From the NCBI GenBank assembly GCA_018608245.1, contig JABAZY010000021.1, positions 1 to 32,181 on the forward strand: 32,181 nt of DNA, in the 5' to 3' direction. Below, in pieces: positions 17,931-25,725 of this stretch. Position 1 is the stretch's first letter. Every line of letters begins with the position of its first letter. This DNA is from Alphaproteobacteria bacterium (GTDB lineage: Bacteria > Pseudomonadota > Alphaproteobacteria > Micavibrionales > Micavibrionaceae). Under the pieces are notes generated by a model. That model was not told the DNA's origin and searched no databases. It saw only the letters and a program-made list of their open reading frames with translations. A program made the translations under genes and the position numbers.

Positions 17931-18104
17931 TTAAGAAAGTCTCCAAGCTCTTACACCTAAGCATTTATTCTTAACAGTTATAAACACCTTAACTTTTACA
18001 TTAGCCCGTTTAGCCCCTGACTCTATTGCATGCAAAACAGGGGAGGGTTTAGTAGTAGGAATAAAAAAACTTTCACCCCTACTCATATTCTCAAAAGGGA
18101 ACAC
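17931..18104 (-). CDS. Small conserved phage protein, SFFIP type (57 aa)
   Basis: Reading leftward, an open frame runs to a TAA whose complement is 17931-17933. The product contains FPFENMSRGESFFIP and ends AKRANVKVKVFITVKNKCLGVRAWRLS. This layout, G(D/E)SFF(I/V)P followed by Ala/Lys/Arg helix and a GxRxWR ending, is a pattern I recognise from many small phage proteins of unknown function. The start is uncertain: ATG 18086 would cut off the conserved FPFE segment; GTG 18104 sits just before it and is chosen; CTG 18131 has the better AAAGGA ribosome site. It is the last gene of the leftward operon. Confidence 0.62.
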   Translation of the reverse strand: MFPFENMSRGESFFIPTTKPSPVLHAIESGAKRANVKVKVFITVKNKCLGVRAWRLS

Positions 18105-18117
18105 CCATTCTAATTCA

Positions 18118-20922
18118 TCATGTAGATTCAGAGTTCTGTTCCTTTAATAAGTCATCTAAAAACTTAGTAGTATCTATTTCTATTGCAGTCACAGGACTAA
18201 ACCCTGTAGCAGGTTTCCACCCTGTACCCATCCTTAATTTTTTATCTTTTATTGTGTATCCTTTCTCTTTCATTTGAAATACAAACTCATTTGTACTAAC
18301 ACCGTTCTCTGTAAGATATGTTCTAAAGTGTTTCTTCTCTATATAGATTAGTGCTTTGTCTAAATCAGCTCTTACTACTAGATTACTTCTAGGTTCCATA
18401 GTTACTTGATTATTTTCTAGTGCAAGTATGCCTGTCTGGTGTGCATTGATATATTCACCTAATACACTTTCGTAGTCTACGCTATTAATTCTAATGACAT
18501 TATCTCTAATGTTAATCATCTCGCCTACTACACGTTTATATATTCTGTCTAGTTCTAAATCAACTATCTTTGCTTTTAGGGCTATCTCACCTGCCGTGAA
18601 AGTAGCTACAATTAAACTCTCATAAAACCTATAGACTGTATCGTCTCCAAAGTCTTCTTTGAATTTTTTAGTCCACTTGTCTGTTAAAGAGATCAGCTCT
18701 GTTTCACTATATTTAAAAAGGTTCTGTATGAAGTCTGGACCTGCCCATCCATAATTAGTACGAAAAGTATTAAAGATTTCTATACCACTACTAGGGTTGT
18801 CTATAAACAACTGAGGTTTACGCATACTAAACTCAATTAATCTAGCTACTTCACCGTTAGGGTCTTTCTTTATAGTGCTCAACTTATCATAAAGAGAATG
18901 ATTAGAAGTAAAAATAGCTATCAATGAAGCTGACATCTCATGCTCTCGTTCAGCATTGACTGATGCCTGCATACGAATTTTAGATTTACCTTGAGATATT
19001 TTATGAATTAGTTGGGATAGAATTCTTCCATGTGTGTTACCTACTTCATCTAACCCAAATGGTAAATTATGTAGGGCTAAGTATCTACCTGTCATTCCAT
19101 TTTCAGTTGCTTCTAACACAGATAAATCTTTAGGGTTACCCCATAGAGATAAACTGCCATACAATGCACCTGTTTTAGCAGCTCCTGAATCTCCTGTTAA
19201 AGATATAGTAACTCCGCTTGTAGGGGTACGGTTCATAAGCACAGAACCTAGACCTGCTAATAAAGTAAAAGCGTGTAGTTCTAAACTAGGGGTGTTAAGT
19301 TTATTAACTGCCTCTTTCCAAGTTTCATATGAACCTACAGGCACTAAGTGTTTAGCTATACTTCTACACAAAGGAGACGTAGGGCTATTTAATACTTCAC
19401 CTGTTTTAGTTATTTCTTGTGAACCAATAACAAAAGCTTCTTTGTCAGGAGTCCACCCCATTTGCATACGCATAATTTCAGCTCTGTCTTTTGCTATGAG
19501 GTATTGTCCCCATTCATATAAATAAGTCATTAAATATTTTCCTTGTTGGTTGTTAGGGTTATATATAATACCCACACTAGTAATAATTTCCCTAAACTTA
19601 TCTAGTGCATATAGGTTTTTCATGGGTAGCATAAACTCTCTTTCAGGGTCATTAGGTAAGTGAACCTTCATTAATAAACATTCACCATCATGCACACTGT
19701 AGATTCTTTTGATAGGATACAAATCATAAGTAGAAACTAATATGGGGTCTTTAGCTTGAGCATTTCCATCTTCGTCATACACTACGGGGGGTTGAAAATA
19801 TATACCTCCGTTCTTACCATATCTAAATGGACCTAAGTCTTTAGGCAGTCCTACCAGTCCTGTTTTAGTAGATGTAACCATTTCTCCTGTAGTAGGTGCA
19901 GGTTTGAATTCTTTTCCTAGAGCTAATGGGTTTGTTATCTTACCTTGATGTTCACACTTATCACAAACTCCTGTTACTAATTCATTAAAGATTTTACATG
20001 ATTGAGGTTTGTCTTGTGTTTGATTAGCCTTTCTTTCAGTTACTTCTTTATTATAGTCTCTATGTCCTTCAGATAAATTATGTATTGCCGTGTTCCTATC
20101 ATCACAGTGTTGAGCTATAGATAATCCTGCATACCATAAAGGTTCAGAAATATTATTAGGGTCAGTTATCATTTGTTTTATGTGACCACACCCTTTATCT
20201 TTTAAACTTTTTATAGCAATAGTCTTAAAATTAGACTGAAAATTGTCTAACTTTAAAATACTTTTCTGGTCTTCTGTTAGAGGTCCTTTAGCTTCTATTA
20301 GTATATTGTCAAGAGATGTTTTGACTTCTCCTAAATATGTTTTAAAGTCTTCTATATCATACGTAGGTATCTCCCGGCTTATAAGTTTAGTTTGAGTAGG
20401 GGGATTATCTTTCATGTTTAAAGTATTAGGACATCTCATAATTCTTGCAGGGTCAGCCATAACAGCTCTGTCTATTCGTAAACCTTTGTCTAAACAGTAG
20501 TCTCTGAGTTTTTCAGAATATGATACATATTGAGATTTAGCGATCTGTTCATTCAATATCCAGTAAGCATGAATTCCTCTACCTGAATCTAATTTTAGTG
20601 CGCGGGGAAAATGATTATCTTCTATAAATTTATCTAAAGCTTCTTCAGCTTCTTGTTTTGTAGAATAGTCTTTTTCTTCACCCACATCTAAATCAATGAA
20701 TAATGACTTAAAATATAAAGCATTGTCTGCTTTTCTACTATAACCATCAAAACTTCCAAGAGCTATGTATATGTTTTGGTCTTCTTTACTTTTTAGTTCT
20801 TCTACCTTAGGTTCTATTTCTTCAACGGATTCAACAAAATAATGTTTAACCCTGTCTTTAATTGTAGCTACACAATAGACACCCTCTGTAGGTAAAACTT
20901 TTTTATAGAATTCGTTTATCAT
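18118..20922 (-). CDS. DNA primase-helicase fusion (AEP-type primase + DUF927 helicase), 934 aa
   Basis: Start chosen at the ATG at 20922, which overlaps the upstream TGA as ATGA with GGATGG upstream; an ATG at 20934 would add four residues. The N-terminal part has archaeo-eukaryotic primase motifs: FIDLDVG (D77, D79), SGRGIHAY (H118) and RIMRCPNTLNMK near 160. A middle Cys-rich segment (SCKIF...GVCDKCEHQG) may bind zinc. The C-terminal half is a DUF927/P-loop helicase: GDSGAAKTG with K583, then LPFGLDEVG as Walker B. The protein should prime and unwind DNA at the phage fork with the family A polymerase. It is the last large gene of the replication operon. Confidence 0.85.
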   Translation of the reverse strand: MINEFYKKVLPTEGVYCVATIKDRVKHYFVESVEEIEPKVEELKSKEDQNIYIALGSFDGYSRKADNALYFKSLFIDLDVGEEKDYSTKQEAEEALDKFIEDNHFPRALKLDSGRGIHAYWILNEQIAKSQYVSYSEKLRDYCLDKGLRIDRAVMADPARIMRCPNTLNMKDNPPTQTKLISREIPTYDIEDFKTYLGEVKTSLDNILIEAKGPLTEDQKSILKLDNFQSNFKTIAIKSLKDKGCGHIKQMITDPNNISEPLWYAGLSIAQHCDDRNTAIHNLSEGHRDYNKEVTERKANQTQDKPQSCKIFNELVTGVCDKCEHQGKITNPLALGKEFKPAPTTGEMVTSTKTGLVGLPKDLGPFRYGKNGGIYFQPPVVYDEDGNAQAKDPILVSTYDLYPIKRIYSVHDGECLLMKVHLPNDPEREFMLPMKNLYALDKFREIITSVGIIYNPNNQQGKYLMTYLYEWGQYLIAKDRAEIMRMQMGWTPDKEAFVIGSQEITKTGEVLNSPTSPLCRSIAKHLVPVGSYETWKEAVNKLNTPSLELHAFTLLAGLGSVLMNRTPTSGVTISLTGDSGAAKTGALYGSLSLWGNPKDLSVLEATENGMTGRYLALHNLPFGLDEVGNTHGRILSQLIHKISQGKSKIRMQASVNAEREHEMSASLIAIFTSNHSLYDKLSTIKKDPNGEVARLIEFSMRKPQLFIDNPSSGIEIFNTFRTNYGWAGPDFIQNLFKYSETELISLTDKWTKKFKEDFGDDTVYRFYESLIVATFTAGEIALKAKIVDLELDRIYKRVVGEMINIRDNVIRINSVDYESVLGEYINAHQTGILALENNQVTMEPRSNLVVRADLDKALIYIEKKHFRTYLTENGVSTNEFVFQMKEKGYTIKDKKLRMGTGWKPATGFSPVTAIEIDTTKFLDDLLKEQNSEST

Positions 20923-21224
20923 TTTGCCATCCAATCACTAGCGTATTGCCGTGCAGTAGCTAAATTTCGTGCAGGTAGCACATCATTATCTAAATCAAGT
21001 TGGACTATAGTTATAAATTCTAAAATTAATTTCTGATGTCCTTTCCTGATAGGTTTCCCTCGAAACCAGTTATGCACACTTTGTCTACTAACTTTAAATA
21101 TATCTGTTAAATACACTGTAGGTAGATTAGACTTGACGCATAGTTGAGCTAGTTGTATGCCTAGTTTACTTTGGTCAGCATACTGTAAACCCAATAAAAA
21201 TTTATCACTATATGGTCTTGCCAT
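20919..21224 (-). CDS. HTH DNA-binding protein (101 aa)
   Basis: The open frame extends to 21278, but the start is put at ATG 21224, two bases after the upstream stop, because AAGGGAG lies at ideal distance before it. The product contains a helix-turn-helix of the Cro/XRE kind: VYLTDIFKVSRQSVHNWFRGKPIRKGHQ. No sensor or catalytic domain is present. It overlaps the primase-helicase start by ATGA coupling, so the two are made together. Likely a small regulator or an origin-binding accessory factor; which one cannot be decided from sequence. Confidence 0.75.
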   Translation of the reverse strand: MARPYSDKFLLGLQYADQSKLGIQLAQLCVKSNLPTVYLTDIFKVSRQSVHNWFRGKPIRKGHQKLILEFITIVQLDLDNDVLPARNLATARQYASDWMAK

Positions 21225-21225
21225 T

Positions 21226-22068
21226 TTAACTCCCTTGTTTATTTGTCCAACGATTAATAATATCTGTAACTTCTTCATCTCTTTTTAATTGTTGAGAGGA
21301 AGGTTCAGGAGGTGTTTCAAGAAACACATCAAATTGTACAGACGGCCTGTTAGTATCTACTTCATTCTGAGGTTTTACATTTAATGTAATAGCCCTAAGC
21401 GCGGTAGGTGTTTCTGATATTGATTGGAGTTTTTCTACCTCATGCTCTTTCAACGCAGCGACAGGTGAAAACAATAGTTTAGGTATTTCTACCTTATCAT
21501 CAAACTCTAGTTTAGTAACCACTCTACCTGCACTTACGCTATTGTTTGCAAGCATTTGAATATAAGGTCTGAAAGACCATTTACCCTCTGCTTCTTTTTT
21601 AAAACAAGACATTGCAGGTAATACAAGTTGAATGACATCACCCTCTAAGTCATTAGCTAAAACTACTGCTATTCTCCATGATAGCTTACAAGCCATACCT
21701 ATACCGTTTGCACCAGAACCTCGTATACTATTTTTACATTGTGAACACGATTGAGCTTGAGCAATAGGCACATCTTTATCTGCTACATTAGAATCAGAAG
21801 ACCAACAAACAGGACTAGAAATAACTCCCTCTTGATATACTTTATCATAATAAGTACGAGAGGGGGTATGAGCCATCTTAACTATTACAACTTTTAAATG
21901 TTGACTAGGAGCAGTAGCAACTTCTTCACCGCCTAACATCTTTCTAAACTTTTTACCATTTAGTGATAGACGATGAAGAGGTTTAGTATCTTCCCCTGAT
22001 ACTGCTAAAGTATCCGCATCTAAAGGTTGTTGGCTATCTTTAAATATATCTTTGAATTCATCTGCCAT
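21226..22068 (-). CDS. Unknown replication-operon protein with Cys cluster and SSB-like C-terminal tip (280 aa)
   Basis: Start at ATG 22068 with AGGGTAG upstream; a longer frame to 22119 would lie inside the upstream gene. The centre has SCSQCKNSIRGSG...GMACKLSWRIAVVL and later AMSCFKK, a possible zinc or Fe-S site. The second half has strands and a disordered Pro/Ser/Gln stretch, then a tip DEEVTDIINRWTNK that closely matches the tip DDISGIIDKWSTK of the DUF2815 protein encoded just upstream. I do not recognise the family. Adjacent position, shared tip and similar tail layout suggest a second ssDNA-binding or recombination-mediator protein binding the same partner. Confidence 0.7.
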   Translation of the reverse strand: MADEFKDIFKDSQQPLDADTLAVSGEDTKPLHRLSLNGKKFRKMLGGEEVATAPSQHLKVVIVKMAHTPSRTYYDKVYQEGVISSPVCWSSDSNVADKDVPIAQAQSCSQCKNSIRGSGANGIGMACKLSWRIAVVLANDLEGDVIQLVLPAMSCFKKEAEGKWSFRPYIQMLANNSVSAGRVVTKLEFDDKVEIPKLLFSPVAALKEHEVEKLQSISETPTALRAITLNVKPQNEVDTNRPSVQFDVFLETPPEPSSQQLKRDEEVTDIINRWTNKQGS

Positions 22069-22075
22069 GACTACC

Positions 22076-22750
22076 CTAGTCTTTGGTAGACCATTTATCA
22101 ATAATACCTGATATATCATCAGACTTATCTATACTACTAGGTGCTTCTTTTCTAACAGTAGGTTCTTCTACTTTAGGTGCTTCAGTAGTTGCAACTACTT
22201 CTTCAAAAGTTTCAGGAGTTTCTTGTACAAATCCTCCGTCTTCTTCTTCAAAGCCAAATCTTCCTGCACCTTGAGAGCCTTCTACATACTGAATTACTTG
22301 AACTGCTCTAAGTCTAAGAGCCACACCTGCACCTACCATACTCGTAAAATAAGGTGCTACATAGCCATTCACTTTAATTTCAGAACCACCCCATATATTA
22401 CTTTCTTTCATGAGTGTGCCTTTTGAATCAAAGATAGCAGGAGGATAAGCTGCTTTAGATTTGAACTTAAGAATAACATTACCTGTAGGGTTTCCGTCAT
22501 CATCAAGTTCATCTGCATAAGGTGGGTTAGAAGTTTTCACTTCTTTGCCTTTTGCTTTTTTAGTTTCAGCTTGAACATTTTCTGCAAATATAGTATTGAT
22601 TGTATCAATCATAGGTTGTGCTTCTTCTTTACCTAATATTACATTTACTTTGTACTCGCCCTCCTCTGAAAATTTAGTATCGGGTTTAGATAACCAAGGG
22701 TACTGTGCAATACCTTTGGGTGTAGTAATAGTGTTATCTGTTGTTGCCAT
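22076..22750 (-). CDS. ssDNA-binding protein, DUF2815 family (224 aa)
   Basis: The fold signature of DUF2815 is clear: TPKGIAQYPWLSKPDTKFSEEGEYKVNVIL at the start, a DELDDDGNPTGNVILKFKSKA segment, IWGGSEIKVNGYVAPYF and VGAGVALRLRAVQVIQYVEG. DUF2815 proteins are OB-fold single-stranded DNA-binding proteins of phages, similar in role to T7 gp2.5. After residue 175 comes a long acidic, Pro/Val-rich linker and a C-terminal tip DDISGIIDKWSTK. AAAGGAGA precedes the ATG. It should coat ssDNA at the fork and recruit partners by its tail. Confidence 0.88.
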   Translation of the reverse strand: MATTDNTITTPKGIAQYPWLSKPDTKFSEEGEYKVNVILGKEEAQPMIDTINTIFAENVQAETKKAKGKEVKTSNPPYADELDDDGNPTGNVILKFKSKAAYPPAIFDSKGTLMKESNIWGGSEIKVNGYVAPYFTSMVGAGVALRLRAVQVIQYVEGSQGAGRFGFEEEDGGFVQETPETFEEVVATTEAPKVEEPTVRKEAPSSIDKSDDISGIIDKWSTKD

Positions 22751-22769
22751 AATATATTTCTCCTTTAAG

Positions 22770-23168
22770 TTATTTACTTGGTTTGCGAACTACGATTTGA
22801 AACTCCTTCATACTACTAATTCCTGGAGGAAGTCCCTCATCTGTTCGGTTGCTTAAAAACTCTTTGAAATTAGTCTGATGTAAGCGTTGTTGTAATAATT
22901 CGATTGCGTCGTTTTGCATGACGTACTGCTTAAAATTATCCCAATCACCACATACAAAATTCTCTTTCGTAGTTTTTATGATTGTTCCACTGTTAGTTTT
23001 TATACTATCAGCTTCTATCTCGTTACATGAGCTCAGCATTACTTGGTCCAACTGTGCAAGTTCCGCTTTTAATTCTGAATCTTTAGCGTTGAACTCTCTT
23101 GCATTAGCGTCACGTTTATTACGAATTGCAATATACGCTTTGACTAATTCTTCTAATTTAACTGCCAT
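22770..23168 (-). CDS. Conserved phage replication-region protein of unknown function (132 aa)
   Basis: Layout: N-terminal coiled helix (LEELVKAYIAIRNKRDANAREFNAKDSELKAELAQ), a small beta unit (ADSIKTNSGTIIKTTKENFVCGDWDNFKQYV), then NDAIELLQQR and a DEGLPPGISSMKEFQIVVRK ending. I know this arrangement (S(I/V)KT..GT..., DW..F..YV, LPPGv) from many phages, where it is unnamed. GGGGAGA precedes the ATG, and the start overlaps the upstream gene by 11 bases. Its place between the alpha-CTD-like protein and the ssDNA-binding protein suggests a DNA-metabolism role. Confidence 0.75.
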   Translation of the reverse strand: MAVKLEELVKAYIAIRNKRDANAREFNAKDSELKAELAQLDQVMLSSCNEIEADSIKTNSGTIIKTTKENFVCGDWDNFKQYVMQNDAIELLQQRLHQTNFKEFLSNRTDEGLPPGISSMKEFQIVVRKPSK

Positions 23169-23775
23169 TTTCTATCTCCCCTCTATATGAATATAATTTT
23201 GTATTTAATTTAAGTCCCCAATCATCCAATGTATACTTAATGTCATTTAAAGTCTTTCTACCTAGGTTAGGTGCCCTCAATAACTCCCTTTCGCTCTTTT
23301 GAATTAAGCTACCAATAGTATAAATCTGTTCCGCTATAAGACAATTCGACGCTCTAACACCTATGTTTAAAAAATAAATGTCATAAGTTGCAAGTTTATG
23401 TCCGAACGGAGTTGTATCATTATTACCATCTTGTAACTCTTTTTTTAACCCCTTTATTTCTTTGCGTTTTTGTTTCCAAATTCTTTGAGCTCGCTGTCGT
23501 CGCTCAACTGCTTGTATGATGCAATGAACTCTTGAGCCAGACAAATTATATTTAGCTCCTAGTTTTTTATGTGTAATTTCTCCCCTATCATATTCTTCTT
23601 TAATCTGCTCATCTCTTTTTGCCACCAATAATTTTTTCTTTTCGCGCGCATCAAAAGTTGCTTTTCTTTTTACCCACTGTGCTTGTCTTATTTTCTCAGT
23701 TATTGCTTTTGTTTCTTCATAATATTTGTTCTTTAAGTCTGTTCTTTCCCTTTCTAATTTCTCTATTTTATTCAT
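23158..23775 (-). CDS. Fusion of sigma-region-4-like HTH and RNA polymerase alpha C-terminal domain (205 aa)
   Basis: Residues 1-60 are a Lys/Glu-rich coiled coil. Residues 66-95 (EITHKKLGAKYNLSGSRVHCIIQAVERR) read as a helix-turn-helix like sigma70 region 4.2. Residues 134-192 match the bacterial RNA polymerase alpha-CTD: GVRASNCLIAEQIYTIGSL, then ERELLRAPNLGRKTLNDIK and WGLKL. Aligned to E. coli alpha, DNA-contact residues R265, N268, C269, G296 and K298 correspond to R141, N144, C145, G172 and K174; S299 and E302 become T175 and D178. The assembly domain (alpha-NTD) is absent, so this is not a full subunit. It is ATGA-coupled to the SNF2 helicase and probably redirects or competes at host promoters. 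Confidence 0.85.
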   Translation of the reverse strand: MNKIEKLERERTDLKNKYYEETKAITEKIRQAQWVKRKATFDAREKKKLLVAKRDEQIKEEYDRGEITHKKLGAKYNLSGSRVHCIIQAVERRQRAQRIWKQKRKEIKGLKKELQDGNNDTTPFGHKLATYDIYFLNIGVRASNCLIAEQIYTIGSLIQKSERELLRAPNLGRKTLNDIKYTLDDWGLKLNTKLYSYRGEIENGS

Positions 23776-25343
23776 GAATCTAACTCCTCTCTGTATAAGT
23801 CTACTAATTTTGTGTGGGAATCCACCTTACCCTGAAGCATTCCATACATCCTTTTCTCTACATCAGATCCCTGTAAGTGCACTACAGTCATTTTATTCTT
23901 TTGTCCTACTCTATCAATTCGAGCTATACATTGAAGATATACTTCAACAGACATAACAGGAGACCAAAACACAACTACATTAGCTTTAGTTAAAGTTACT
24001 CCGTGTGATGCAGACTGAGGTTGAACCACTAACACTCTAGGATTATCGGAAGTTTGAAATCTATTAATTATAGAGGCACGTTCATTTGCCGTAACGTCTC
24101 CATGTATTAATTCAGTTGTTATATTTTTATCTGTTAAATAGTTTTGTACTAATTGTATTGTATGACGATAAGGAACAAATACTAATATCTTATGTTCGGT
24201 TTCTTCTATAGCTTCTAGTAGAGCATTTAATCTTGGTTTAATATCAAACTCTATAACTTTTCTGTCATCAGTATAAACTGCTCCACCTGATATTTGTAAT
24301 AGCTTATTTAATCCTGCCGCAGCATTGACTGCGGTTACAGACTCTCCTCCTGTTTCAATGAGCATTTCTGTTTTAAGTGCTCTATAGTAAGAAAGTGCTT
24401 GAGGTGTTAAAGGTATTTCTCTAGTTTGATACATTACATCAGGTAAATCTAAGCAATCATTTTTAGCATATCTAATTGCAGGTTGTAACACATCAAAAAC
24501 TTTATGTTTAGAATCAGGTCTAGGTATCCATTTAAATCTGGATACTTGGTGCATTACTTTATCTCGCCATGCATTAGTAAATTTGGGAACTCTTTCAGGA
24601 GATACTAACTTAGCAATACCATATGCATCCATAGGTGATTGAGATGCAGGTGTTCCTGTCAACATCCATAACCTAGTGTTGTCTGTAAGTATTTTATTTA
24701 TTATTTTCCATCTAGCTGTACTAGTAGATTTATACGCGTTAGCTTCATCTATGACTATCAAATCAAATTTAGCGTCTTTGATTTCTTTTTTTATTATCCC
24801 TACACCATCATAGTTTATAATAGTAAAATCAAAGTCTCCCTCAATAATTGTTTTTCTTTTAGTAGCAGAACCATGACATACGGCTGATGTACGATGCATG
24901 CATGTGTTAAATATATCATTTTGCCATGCTGAATGCATAATTGATAAAGGGCATATTACTAAAACTTTTTTAATTAAGCCGAGATTCATTAAATAATCAG
25001 CTGACCACAATACAGAGGAAGTTTTTCCTGTGCCTGCTTCATTAAAACAAAACGCTTTAGGATTAATACTTAAAAACTCAGAAGTTATTCTTTGGTGTTT
25101 GAAAGGTTTATAAAGACCAGGCCAATCATAATTTTTAGTAATAGGAGAGGGTAAAAAGTTTTTAAATTTAACACATTTATTTAGGGTAGACATTTCTTCA
25201 ATACCCCAATTAACTATTACATCTACTAATTCATTATCTTTATATTCTTTTATAATTTCAGACTTATCTATATGAGATGTTATTACTAGTCCTACTTGTT
25301 TAGAGACAGTAATATGCACTGCCTTATCGTCAATTAACTTCAT
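23772..25343 (-). CDS. SNF2-family DEAD/H-box helicase/translocase (523 aa)
   Basis: All core motifs are present: Q-like region FKHQRITSEFL, Walker A NEAGTGKT with K107, LVICPLSIMHSAW (Ia), IVIDEANAYKS (II, D199-E200), MLTGTPASQSP (III), LVFVPYRHT, ELIHGDV, then SHGVTLTKANVVVFWSP (V) and QCIARIDRVGQ (VI). This is the compact SNF2 type typical of phage replication modules, with a short extra N-terminal domain of about 75 residues. It should translocate on double-stranded DNA to clear or remodel bound proteins or branched structures. AGAGGAAC precedes the ATG and a sigma70-like promoter lies just upstream. Confidence 0.92.
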   Translation of the reverse strand: MKLIDDKAVHITVSKQVGLVITSHIDKSEIIKEYKDNELVDVIVNWGIEEMSTLNKCVKFKNFLPSPITKNYDWPGLYKPFKHQRITSEFLSINPKAFCFNEAGTGKTSSVLWSADYLMNLGLIKKVLVICPLSIMHSAWQNDIFNTCMHRTSAVCHGSATKRKTIIEGDFDFTIINYDGVGIIKKEIKDAKFDLIVIDEANAYKSTSTARWKIINKILTDNTRLWMLTGTPASQSPMDAYGIAKLVSPERVPKFTNAWRDKVMHQVSRFKWIPRPDSKHKVFDVLQPAIRYAKNDCLDLPDVMYQTREIPLTPQALSYYRALKTEMLIETGGESVTAVNAAAGLNKLLQISGGAVYTDDRKVIEFDIKPRLNALLEAIEETEHKILVFVPYRHTIQLVQNYLTDKNITTELIHGDVTANERASIINRFQTSDNPRVLVVQPQSASHGVTLTKANVVVFWSPVMSVEVYLQCIARIDRVGQKNKMTVVHLQGSDVEKRMYGMLQGKVDSHTKLVDLYREELDS

Positions 25344-25369
25344 AGTTCCTCTCTTTAACTTGGAAATCT

Positions 25370-25399
25370 AGTATAGCTTACTTAACAAATATATGTCAA
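25370..25399 (-). promoter_or_regulatory. Sigma70-like promoter for the SNF2/alpha-CTD-like/ssDNA-binding gene block
   Basis: On the - strand, TTGACA (25399-25394) and TATACT (25375-25370) are separated by 18 bases. The -35 box is a perfect consensus and the -10 box matches five of six. The TGA stop of the upstream basic-protein gene is inside the -35 box. Transcription would start near 25363, leaving about 20 bases of leader with AGAGGAAC before the helicase ATG. Confidence 0.7.
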
Positions 25400-25725
25400 G
25401 TTTTTTTAGTTTTTTTCTTTCTTTCTCTTGTACTTGTTTCAGATACTAGCTTTTTAGAGGAGTTTCTTTTGAATGAACGGTTTTTAGATTTAGACTGAAT
25501 AGTCACACCGTGTTTGTTTTTACCACCTTTAGATAAAGCTTTTCTATGCGACACATCCTTACCTTCCCGCTTGTCCGCTTTACCGTTACCATTTGCATCT
25601 TTACCTGTTTTATCTATCTTACGACGAGCGCGTTGTCTTTCCATACGACGTTCGTGTTCAGACTTACGAGCTTTTTGTTGTTGATATTCTTTTTTGTATG
25701 GTCTTTTTTTCTTTGTATATGCCAT
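25396..25725 (-). CDS. Small basic HNH-like DNA-binding phage protein (109 aa)
   Basis: Very Lys/Arg-rich throughout. The core GKDVSHRKALSKGGKNKHGVTIQSKSKNRSFKR matches small phage proteins with a (D/E)V(D/S)H...N...(V/I)..KS.NRSF pattern, related to HNH folds but often lacking the full catalytic set. Here the first position is SH and the middle Asn is not clear, so nuclease activity is doubtful. AAGGG lies about 10 bases ahead of the ATG, inside the upstream HNH gene, with which it overlaps by 62 bases in another frame. Confidence 0.72.
   Translation of the reverse strand: MAYTKKKRPYKKEYQQQKARKSEHERRMERQRARRKIDKTGKDANGNGKADKREGKDVSHRKALSKGGKNKHGVTIQSKSKNRSFKRNSSKKLVSETSTRERKKKTKKT

Noticed and set aside
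17931-18117. Non-coding convergent intergenic region
   Set aside because: It holds a small - strand gene with a recognisable conserved pattern, so it is not empty.
19034-19525. 163-aa open frame on the + strand
   Set aside because: Lies wholly antisense to the primase-helicase gene, which has clear motifs; the product has no recognisable pattern and no ribosome site.
23158-23775. Full RNA polymerase alpha subunit
   Set aside because: Only the C-terminal domain is present; the N-terminal assembly domain is absent and replaced by a coiled coil and HTH.
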